Shown here piece after piece: positions 1 to 7,748 of a stretch of DNA of 19,248 bases. Position 1 is the first letter of the stretch, and every line of letters starts with the position of its first letter. This DNA is from Acanthaster planci (lineage: Eukaryota > Echinodermata > Asteroidea > Valvatida > Acanthasteridae): NCBI RefSeq assembly GCF_001949145.1, contig NW_019091581.1, positions 176,205-195,452 of the forward strand. Direction: 5' to 3'. Position numbers and translations under genes: made by a program. Under the pieces are notes generated by a model that saw nothing but the letters and a program-made list of their open reading frames with translations, was not told the origin of the DNA and ran no database searches.

Positions 1-15
1 CAAAAAAAAAACCAC

Positions 16-178
16 GGGCGACGCAGGACGGACGGCGGGTGACAGACGACGCACGACGGGCGACGGACGACGGGCGACGCACGACGGACGACGCACGACG
101 GGCGACGCACGACGCACGACGAGCGACGCACGACGGGCGACGCACGACGCACGACGGACGACGGGTGACGCACGACGG
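16..178. repeat. GC-rich 7-bp minisatellite
   Basis: About 23 tandem, imperfect copies of a 7-base unit of the form CGACGNN (CGACGCA, CGACGGG and CGACGGA are the commonest). The array is strongly CpG-rich compared with the AT-rich DNA around it. The unit is not a multiple of three and no reading frame is implied. The array may start before the window, because an A-run and a related GC-rich stretch precede it. Its sharp right border is next to a 16-bp palindrome. Confidence 0.93.
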
Positions 179-181
179 CAG

Positions 182-197
182 ATATGGAATTCCATAT
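182..197. repeat. perfect 16-bp palindrome
   Basis: ATATGGAATTCCATAT reads the same on both strands and sits four bases after the minisatellite. It could be a terminal or target-site remnant of a mobile element, a protein-binding site, or chance. Nothing else in the sequence separates these. Confidence 0.6.
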
Positions 198-1562
198 AAT
201 CCCCGGTAAATTCAATATGAGTGGGATCAGCACTTTTCATAATCACTGAATCGTCCAGCACCTATTGACAGCTGTAAATTTCCCGCTTTGGCAACACTTT
301 CGTTGAAACCACCTTTTAGAAGCCGTGCTTCTGGGCATCACGACCAAAGCCACAAAACTAGAAACATTAGCCACTCTCCCCAAGCCTGTCTTTTTTTCTC
401 ACAACAAGAAAACACATTGTTTCCAATTGTCAGTTATCATATTGCCCTTTTGGTCTGGTAGGATCACCAGGAAAATAGCTCACATGTCGATTCCACTAAA
501 TTTCAGACTTGTTTAGAATGAAGAGGTAACTTTTCTGTTCCCCCCATGAAAAATATAGCCCTTGGGTTCCTGTTGCCACTCAAAGCAACTATAGGCCTAC
601 CCAAAAAACCTAACTTTGGCTTTGAAGTATAGTCCTAACTGACCTAACATGTGGCTAGTTCCCTTGTCAACAGTTTATCTGATTGAAGAACGATCCTCAC
701 AGCTCTTATCACAAAATTTCACCCAAGTGTTCTGTATCTTGATTGACCGAGAGCCAGTCGCTAAAAACTACCAACCAAAGTACTAGTAGGCCTATAATCC
801 GTAGCAACCAAAGACGCATGACCACCGGCACTGTGTGCAAATGTGCGCGTTGCACGACGCGCGTTCCGAAGCGCTATCCATAGAGCCGAGTTCAAACATT
901 TTGTGAAGAGGTAGTACTGCTAAACTTTAAAGATTTCTTATTCAAACAGACCCCCCCCCTATTTTCATATAAAGTTAAAACAAATTAATCAGTTATTAGT
1001 TAAATCAATCTGTGAAAGAGATGTTTCAAAAAATATTGGTAGTTTCGTCTTGTGTCATGCGCGGGCATTCCAATTTTGCCTTGGTTTCGCCTCAAGAAAA
1101 TAAAATAGGCCTACTCCATGGATTGCCTTGGGAGGCTAACCACTCAAAGCAGTCAATATTTTTGTATTTGATAATGTATTCATTCGTAAATACCCGTGTA
1201 TCGATCCTTTAAAACCTTTTCCAGTCACTTGATCAAGCAGAGCTGTGACTTGTTTCCAACATGTACGCGCGTGACGCCTGCGGCTGCACCAGACAGTGTG
1301 GCATCGGAGAGAAGCACGTGTTCATTGCCCACATGCACTGTACGCGGGCTTACTGGATCGGTCTATCAGCCCCGACCAGGACCGAGAGGGGGCGCAATTT
1401 TCCTTGTAACGGAGGCGTCTTAAGTGGGAACTGCACCTCGCTGGTTCACGAACAACTATGAAATGTATGCCTTGACGTGGCATCGCTACCAATGAAATGA
1501 GCACTCGCCATTCGGCTTTTTTCAAGGCGGATTGACATATAACGATATTTTTCTTTGTACAG
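198..1562. other. non-coding DNA left of the first exon
   Basis: I see no convincing exon here. The stretch ends with a good 3' splice site (pyrimidine-rich tract ending in tacag at 1562), so at least its right part should be the last intron of the gene whose terminal exon follows. It contains three of the window's five TAGGCCTA palindromes (592, 787, 1106), a C9 run near 950 and a GC-richer block around 1255-1420. A 66-codon Cys-containing frame from 1261 in that block has no matching splice donor and looks repeat-derived (it includes AGGGGGCGC). Confidence 0.5.
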
Positions 1563-1703
1563 AAAAAGTCGACCAGAGCTAGACGCTCCGTGCGCTCCGT
1601 CTCTGATGATCACAAGGACGTCATGAAGCTGGTGTCAATCTTCAACACCATGATGCTGCCGGATGTAGAGCCTGCCAAGGTGCTGAAGCCCCAAAAGCCT
1701 TAA
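1563..1703 (+). CDS. terminal coding exon of an unrecognised gene
   Basis: This is an internal-to-stop exon, not a complete gene. A pyrimidine-rich acceptor (ttttctttgtacag) ends at 1562, and the frame starting at 1563 is open for 46 codons to TAA at 1701-1703. The peptide starts KKSTRARRSVRSVSDDHKD, continues with a hydrophobic helix-like stretch (VMKLVSIFNTMML) and ends PDVEPAKVLKPQKP. Base composition rises towards coding-like GC and falls again directly after the stop. ATTAAA, a possible poly(A) signal, lies at 1711-1716, very close to the stop. I do not recognise the family. A basic Arg/Ser segment followed by an amphipathic helix and a Pro/Lys tail is all that can be said. The start phase is assumed to be 0, and the upstream exons must lie further left, possibly outside the window. 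Confidence 0.6.
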   Translation, partial: KKSTRARRSVRSVSDDHKDVMKLVSIFNTMMLPDVEPAKVLKPQKP

Positions 1704-3330
1704 AGCAAACATTAAAACAACCGGCGAGAAAAGATCGAAAGCCTTAATCGAAAAAAATAGCGGAAAGACTTCCTATCGTAAGAACAAATAGATCGTATAG
1801 ATTGCAAAAATCATAAGATTAACTTCTTGCTGTAAGATCAACAAACTGTGACTTGCGTACTTAGATATAAAAAATGCCTTGCAACCTAACAAAGGGAGTA
1901 ATCGTTTATACCCTCCAGTGCAAAAAGATGTTTGCATTGAAGCACCTGGGATTGTAAAGAGTCTTGTCTGAACCATTCAACATTTAGGCATTCGTTTTGC
2001 CTTGAAAAAAAATCAAACAACTGAACCTGCTGGTATGAGTAGGTCGTTTGTCACGCTGATGTAAGGAGAATAAGAAAATTAGGATCCTCAAGTGAACTGT
2101 GCACCCCTCTCTGATAGCAAGTCAGTTGTTTTATTGAAGCCTGCGCTAAAACATTCCAAGGTGGCGAGAAATACAGCTACGCCAAATCCCATTTTCAGTA
2201 GTGTTTGTAAGAGTGTGATTTCACTTCCAAACACCACTCAACTGCAGATATTCACAGTTTATTTACATCTGGCACGAGAAATCCGATATCCAAAGCTTCT
2301 TTCAGCACCACAAAAGAGAATACCTGTTTGATTTTCAACCTCTGACTTGATGTGAATGAAGTTTTGTTTTCACAAGGGTACAGGCTACTTAAGTGTCAGA
2401 CAAAAACAAATGTAACTGCTTCAAATTGGCCGTTTAAGTGGAAAATGTAGTGAAAGTTACACGGGCCAAAATGTAGGTAATCAGTACAGGTCATTCAAAC
2501 AGTAGGCCTACCAGTAGTCCCAACAATTTATGCGATTTCTTGGTTATTCCTACCAGGCCATAAGGGCCTCTCAGGTGGCAAGTACAAAGGCTTGGGCGTA
2601 TAGCCGCAGCTGTTGCTACGGTGTCATTATATGATAGTATAAATTACTGTCAGGTGGACATCTGAAGCACGTTTGGCAGCACACTCACCAGAAACCGGAG
2701 ACTTTTTTGCCCTTACGGTTAAATCATTCAGCATTTGTTACTGTAATGGATGGTGAGTAATCCGGTCACTCCAGTTCCCAAATGGGACACAAGTCCTTTT
2801 GTACGTCACAAAATACAACTGTGATTCGCAAAAACGATACCATCCTACCGTGTACGTACCCTTTTATTTGTTTATGGGCCCTTATACTGAAATCTATATT
2901 GCCCACTTCCGCTTCTCGCTTATTTCACGTACCGTGTCATTTTCATAGCTGAACAGTAAGTGAAAGGACTGGGCCTAAATGAAAAAGCTTCCAACGCTTG
3001 TTGTCGTTTTGGAGATATTGAACATGTTATGTCATGCATATTAATAAAGGCGAGAGTTCAAGCCTGTGCGAGCCTTAAATTGTTTCCCCACAGCTGTGAT
3101 TCTGTGTAAACTTCTTGTCAAAACTCCATGAATGGGCTAAACATTGAAAGTTCTTACAAGAGCCTGAACTTGAAGTTCGTACGAAGACTTCCAAATTTTT
3201 ACACGTTCCTCAAAATCCCCGTCAGGTTTAACAAGAAGACGTAAGGAGAAGGTTAAATAAACTTCCCCCACGGTCCATTTCATATGGAAGCATTATTCAG
3301 GACAAGACTGAAACAAAATGACTGTACTTA

Positions 3331-3344
3331 TTCGCCCGGGCGAA
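3331..3344. repeat. 14-bp GC-rich palindrome with a degenerate second copy
   Basis: TTCGCCCGGGCGAA is a perfect palindrome in AT-rich DNA. A related sequence (TCTGCCCAGGCGA) follows at 3352-3364, so the two form a roughly 21-bp tandem pair with 14 of 21 positions equal. It may be a duplicated protein-binding site or an eroded element end. Confidence 0.55.
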
Positions 3345-4727
3345 ATAGTAATCTGCCCAGGCGATTCAGCAAGGCCTAGCTATGCTTCTGTAGTTTCCAC
3401 ATGCAATGTCAAAGAATGATGTCATGCGTCAACTTACCAATCATTACAGCTTTAACGCCAGTGGACAACAGAGGACGCTACAATGCTTTACTGGAATGAT
3501 TTTGGCACTGACATGCCGTCTGTCAAAAGCTAGACGAAAATGAGAATTGTGGCAGTACTGTAGCATCAGTTTACATCTGAATTATGTCAAGTTGCGTATT
3601 CTATACACATTCCAAAATCTTCAGAAAGCTAGTTGGCATTCGGTAACTTGAATTCAAAAATTAAGCTACCATACGTCATCAAATAAGGGTCACTTACTAG
3701 TAGTAGTTGGAACGGCTGGTCATTCAGCTCTGCCAGTCCAGTTTTATTACCGTGCTTGACCACGCTTCCTCTTAATTAGTTCAATAAAATATAAGATCAA
3801 GTTTATCAGTTGTAATTATACTTATCAAATTTATTATTATAGCTGATCAAGTAACTGAAAATAAATTCTGGCACAACATGGCAAATGTGGCTCTGAATAC
3901 CTGGATATCACATTTTTTGGTTTTGTCGCTTGGTGATCTAACGATCTTCGCTACCGGTATATTATAAACTTATATGGCACTAGCTTCTCCAGTCTCCGAA
4001 AAAAAGTGTACTTAAATGACATGGATTTTCAGGTTCCAAGAATGTACGACTTTTAAATTAAGGAAGTGTCTCTTGTTTTCATATCGACTAAATCCATTGG
4101 TGGATAAATAAAGGGGCCAACAGTACCACATATCCCTCCTGCCTCACAAAGAGAATGAAAGAGAGGCCAGTTGGACTACTTTGTATGCCCCAAAATGTGT
4201 GCAAAGTCCAGTCTGTTTAGTTTCACTCATGAACAAAGGATTACATACAGAAATTTCCCTCTCCCCCTCGTAAAAGATGTAATTCTGGATCCACCCTTGC
4301 CTAGAAATTGTCTCAATAATATTTACGGGAGTGACAATTCTTATGTCTGATACTTTCTCAATAACCAATGTAATTCGAATATAGTCCGAATTTCTAATAG
4401 CACCTGAAACTGTGAAATAACAGTGCTGAACATTCACTTTTTAAATCCTTAACAAAGTTGCAGCATGTATCTTCCCAGAAGGGTGGGGGAAGTAGGTTGC
4501 CCTACTGCCCCTATCCTCCAGTGGTGGGTGGGACCTCATTCCGAATGAATGTAGCACAGTCATTAGCCGTGGCGGCGCCAGACCTCGGTTGCTGTGGCTG
4601 CAAGTGTGAGGCAAGGCAAAATCGCGTGGATGCAAACGTCGGATCCTTCATTTTTCTTGAGTTATGCATATGATGCGGAGTCGTAAAACGAAAAGGTTGA
4701 TCGCCCTGTACTGATGTGACAAATATT

Positions 4728-4782
4728 TGTGGGTGCAAATGTGGGTGCAAGCAGCTTTTCAGTGGGTGCCTTTGCACCCACA
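4728..4782. repeat. 12-bp perfect inverted repeat with internal direct copies
   Basis: TGTGGGTGCAAA at 4728-4739 is the exact reverse complement of TTTGCACCCACA at 4771-4782. The motif GTGGGTGCAA also repeats directly at 4741-4750, and GTGGGTGCC follows at 4762-4770. The loop is 31 nt. This is probably part of a dispersed repeat. Confidence 0.6.
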
Positions 4783-4948
4783 CGACACCGCGAAGAGCCG
4801 CCAACGGTCATGGGAGAAATCTGAGGCAACTCAAAACTGTTCACTGTTCAAAGAACACAAAACAAAGTTATTGGAACTTTACTCACATCTTTCCTCGAGC
4901 CTCCATCCCATTTAACTACCTAGCTAATCGAAGTCCAATACTATCCGT

Positions 4949-5341
4949 GGCGTAAATCTGTGTTGGAAATTGGGGGGGTGTGATGGGGAAAGGTGGGGGG
5001 TGACTTGCCCGGCCATGGAAATTTGATAATGGGGGGGGGGACACCATATACACTATATACCGGTGGGGGCGATGTTCACGATAAAGATGTACATCTGTAA
5101 TATGAATCAAATTTAGGCAGAATCCTCCATCACAATGGCATAATTAGGCCTATTGCTTTTTTAAATTGCTCCCCCTTTTTAGTGGTATTGCAAACATTTA
5201 AGTCGTTGGGAAATCCTGTATATTTTTCACAATCTGCTTTAATTGTTTTGTTCATCACAAAAAGTGTGGGGGGGGTGATTCAATAGCCCATCCCGCACCT
5301 CAATAATGGGAGACATATACCCCCAACCCCGGATTTACGCC
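4949..5341. mobile_element. short inverted-repeat element, G-rich ends
   Basis: GGCGTAAATC at 4949-4958 is exactly inverted as GATTTACGCC at 5332-5341, and the similarity continues less perfectly inward (TGTGTTGG against GGGGTTGG). Inside each end are long G runs: 4972-5000 on the left, 5031-5040 and 5271-5278. The roughly 390-bp size, lack of coding capacity and terminal inverted repeats fit a non-autonomous DNA transposon (MITE). No target-site duplication is clear. The left G-rich block has four G runs able in principle to form a quadruplex. Confidence 0.5.
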
Positions 5342-5530
5342 CATTGTCGAATTCTCGTTACTCGGAGAATTTTTTGGTCACTTGATTTCATTGACAGTCA
5401 GCGTTTAATTTACATAGATGTGCGCGGAAACGCGCGCGCCTTCGATGTTTCTCAATATTCTGCCTCCACGGACATGGTGCTCTTCCTGAAATGCCTTTGC
5501 CCGGTCTTGTTACGTCTTTTAAAAATTCAT

Positions 5531-5544
5531 TGACCTTCAGGTCA
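5531..5544. promoter_or_regulatory. everted AGGTCA half-sites, 2-bp spacer
   Basis: TGACCT-TC-AGGTCA is two canonical nuclear-receptor half-sites back to back with a 2-bp spacer (ER2 arrangement). Perfect half-sites in this order are uncommon by chance, but function is unproven. Confidence 0.35.
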
Positions 5545-5663
5545 TTGTTTAATTTTTACGCTTCCTACATGTAAACATCGTTCTATGATTTAACCTACAT
5601 CACAACAACTCACATTACGTCGCATATGGGGATTCTACCACGATTGCGAAATCCTTTCATAGC

Positions 5664-5673
5664 GGGGAATCCC
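5664..5673 (+). promoter_or_regulatory. kappaB consensus site 1
   Basis: GGGGAATCCC fits GGGRNNYYCC without mismatch. It is about 530 bp before the candidate first donor at 6197. Confidence 0.4.
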
Positions 5674-5747
5674 CCTTAGAGTCTTATTACAGTGGGATTT
5701 ACCCTCCGTGCACTTGCGCAACCCAGCTTAATTTCTAAAATTTGACG

Positions 5748-5761
5748 AACCTATATAGGTT
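5748..5761. repeat. 14-bp palindrome with TATATA core
   Basis: AACCTATATAGGTT is perfectly self-complementary. It could supply a TATA element for the gene to the right or be a chance palindrome. Confidence 0.4.
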
Positions 5762-5962
5762 AGAAAACAGGTAAAAAGACTGTCCATTTTTCACCACGGA
5801 TATGCTACAGCCCTATTTTTCACGTTTTTCCTCAGAATGAACTAATTTCTCACCGCATTACTAAAATGTTCTTTCATGCATAATTATGATATTCGCCTGT
5901 CAGTAGGCAAAATGACGTAGCGAGTATCGGGTATTTTTGTTATTGCGACATCAGTCTAACTT

Positions 5963-5972
5963 GGGAATTCCC
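5963..5972. promoter_or_regulatory. kappaB consensus site 2 (palindromic)
   Basis: GGGAATTCCC is a perfect, symmetric match to the NF-kappaB/Rel consensus. It is 40 bp from site 3. Confidence 0.45.
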
Positions 5973-6002
5973 CTCGCACGCAATGCATATTGGTTACGTT
6001 AC

Positions 6003-6012
6003 GGGGAATTCC
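6003..6012 (+). promoter_or_regulatory. kappaB consensus site 3
   Basis: GGGGAATTCC is a perfect match to GGGRNNYYCC. Together with site 2 it forms a closely spaced pair about 190 bp before the candidate first splice donor. Confidence 0.45.
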
Positions 6013-6160
6013 AGCACTAGCGGTGGTTTTGCGCACTTAACATTAATGTATACGTGTGATCTGGTTATTAAGTTTCGCTAGCTACGCGTCGAGGCATTTA
6101 AATTTTCACGTCGGGCCATTTAAATCAAAACTGGGTATTTTTCAGCGGAAAAGATCTTAA

Positions 6161-6196
6161 ATGAAGTCTTCCGTCGATGGTCGATTAGCACTTCAG
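6161..6196 (+). other. 3' part of a candidate leader exon
   Basis: An ideal 5' splice site (ttcag|gtaagt) has its GT at 6197. The 36 bases before it begin with ATG and read MKSSVDGRLALQ in frame to the donor. The best matching acceptor downstream is at 7501 (a long T-rich tract ending in atgtag). With that acceptor the frame from this ATG is not the one used by the zinc-finger protein, so it would be an upstream ORF and the exon mainly 5' UTR. A weaker AG just before the 7584 ATG would instead join the two in frame and add 12 residues. The exon's left end is not visible. Confidence 0.35.
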
Positions 6197-6625
6197 GTAA
6201 GTGGAGGATGTAGGTGAACTATATCATGTACCGATATTTTGTTTTGCACCATCGACGCACAACTTGACTCTTGTCATCACGAATGAAACTGTGTACCCTC
6301 CACTGTTGTTTCTGAATCCAGTTGCTTTGAAATTGAATGAGATAAAAGTCGAGTCACTTTAAGAGTTACATTGCACAGGTACCTACTGTACATTGGATAT
6401 CCAAAAAAAGGTATTTCCAATTTCCAGTTGAAGGTGTCACTAACTCCACAAATGGCCGGCTTTTTCAAGGCGCTGTATATCGGAAAATGTACGGTTTGGG
6501 AAAACTATTTTTCGTATGAAAGTCCATTGGTGATCGATGGAAGACAGGATTATTGGTGAAAGGTAGTATGATCAAGAAGATTTTCGTCAGGAATTACTGG
6601 AGGGATATCTTCTAACCTTGTCCTT

Positions 6626-6943
6626 TTATGCACCCACACCTTGAAAATGTCCACCTCCCCTTTTGATACAAATCTGGCAGCAATGGAGCATGTCCCTAAC
6701 TCTGCTTGTCTAACAATAACCAGTTGCTTGTATAAAGCATCCACCCGTGTTGAAAATTGGTCCTGCAAATCATCCAGATCATGGGAAGGCATTGCCAATA
6801 CCTTGATGTCCTCACCCGTAAATAAACATCTTCAATTCGGTGTGTGATTGGGTGATCTCGATGGCCATTCTACTGCATGGTGATGACTTGTTCTCCAAAG
6901 AGTTCTACTGCACAGTGATAAGGCGATGTGCTGGGGCACCATC
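6626..6943 (-). pseudogene. decayed Tc1/mariner-like transposase (C-terminal part)
   Basis: Read on the minus strand, three frames give in order the landmarks of the C-terminal half of a Tc1/mariner-type DDE transposase. DGAPAHR (6923-6943) contains the second catalytic Asp. AVEWPSRSPNHTP (about 6840-6879) is the conserved W-P-x-R-S-P-x-x-x-P block. FIYG followed after a stop and a frame change by KVLAMPSHDLDDLQDQF corresponds to the segment after it. CIKRGGGHFQ is the typical C-terminal end before a TAA at 6626-6628. At least two frame changes and internal stops break it, so it is dead. The catalytic region further upstream is not recognisable between 6944 and 7260. A seemingly intact 82-codon frame over the same DNA (6550-6798, minus) runs out of the true frame at its end and should not be taken as a gene. 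It lies antisense between the candidate leader exon and the first coding exon. Confidence 0.75.
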
Positions 6944-7501
6944 TTAGACCCATCAGATCTGTCTGAACCCCCAAGAACCTGTTACTCAAAAATCAAAAGT
7001 CACAAATGTCTACGGCTGCCCCCGTACAAATTTTGTCTTGATCATGTTTGACATCAGTTATGACCATCGGTTGAAGCCGGGGCAAAGTCAGCCTCACCAA
7101 CCACGGAGTGAGTCCCAGTGAAAACTCAGAAAAGGGCTCGGTTTCATACAAAGAGCCTGCTTTTCACGACATAACACTGGACAGCCAATCTTTGCACTGG
7201 CTAGGGGAATGATTTTTAAAGTGGGGGGCCCAGTTGTGAGAACATCAGACATCAGCCATTAAAGACTGATCCATCAAGCCTCACCCCATTGTAAGACTTG
7301 CAAAAAGTGGGACCATGGCCCCTGTCAAAAAGTGGGACACCACTGGCCTCCTAGCCTCCCCCCACACACAAGTGCCGCTTCCTTGTGCAGACCTTTGCAA
7401 GGTGGAATTACTTGTGACACCGATTGTTTCAGTGTTCCACCCCCAAGTGGAGCTTTGTCCATGTAACTTTGTTTTGTTTCGTTCTTTTTGTCGTTATGTA
7501 G
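6944..7501. other. probable 5' intron or upstream flank
   Basis: No exon is supported. The stretch contains a direct repeat caaaaagtgggac at about 7301 and 7326. It ends in a strong acceptor-like tract (ttttgtttcgttctttttg then atgtag, AG at 7500-7501). The transposase relic may extend into its left part but is too decayed to follow. Confidence 0.4.
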
Positions 7502-7583
7502 AAAATACGTTTTGTGCTTTGCATGCCCCTCCCCCTTCCAACTCCTGTACAAATACACCGCGTACAATTGCCCAATTTCAAAG
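7502..7583 (+). other. 5' UTR part of the first coding exon
   Basis: If the acceptor ending at 7501 is used, this is the untranslated start of the exon. It contains an upstream ATG at 7523 in a poor context (T at -3). Its frame overlaps the main start and runs past it, so it could dampen translation. The main ATG at 7584 has A at -3. Confidence 0.4.
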
Positions 7584-7748
7584 ATGTCAGGGGAGATGGG
7601 GAATCGTCAGATTACAGACAAGGAACCAGACTTGACCTTGACCACTGAGGACTTGCAGTCGGCACAGACAGAAAGTGGAGAATCTAACAATGATCAGTCT
7701 TCCAGGGAGGCGAGCTCACCAGATGAGAGGGATCCTTCGTTGACACAG
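7584..7748 (+). CDS. zinc-finger gene, coding exon 1
   Basis: It has exactly 55 codons, starting MSGEMGNRQI and ending DPSLTQ, and ends in phase 0 at donor acacag|gttagt. It is rich in Ser, Thr, Glu, Asp and Gln, with no domain and probably no fixed fold. The start was chosen because it is the first ATG in this open frame and has A at -3. The frame is open upstream but has no ATG before it in the exon. Confidence 0.6.

Larger units (their letters stand above)
1704..4948. other. intergenic, repeat-derived DNA
   Basis: There is no supported gene on either strand. The few open frames of 60-97 codons lack splice-site partners and have no recognisable domain. Things visible: a TAGGCCTA at 2503, a perfect palindrome at 3331-3344, repeat-like segments near 3460-3480 (gtggacaacagaggacgc) and 4540-4640, and a 12-bp inverted repeat at 4728/4782. 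Most of it is AT-rich and without structure that I can name. Confidence 0.5.
5342..6160 (+). promoter_or_regulatory. candidate promoter region of the zinc-finger gene
   Basis: This stretch separates the repeats from a candidate leader exon ending at 6196. It holds three perfect kappaB consensus sites, an everted nuclear-receptor half-site pair (5531-5544), a 14-bp palindrome with a TATATA core (5748-5761), a TGACGTAG CREB/ATF-like motif (5913-5920) and a CpG-rich patch near 5420-5445. That it is the promoter is an inference from position and motif density. No transcription start can be read from sequence alone. Confidence 0.35.

Noticed and set aside
1261-1461. Cys-containing 66-codon frame before the terminal exon at 1563
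   Set aside because: No donor fits the following acceptor, and the DNA contains repeat-type AGGGGGCGC; coding status is not supported.
6550-6798. 82-codon minus-strand frame looking like a small protein
   Set aside because: It follows the transposase relic only in its middle part; the conserved GGGHFQ end is in another frame, so the frame is accidental.
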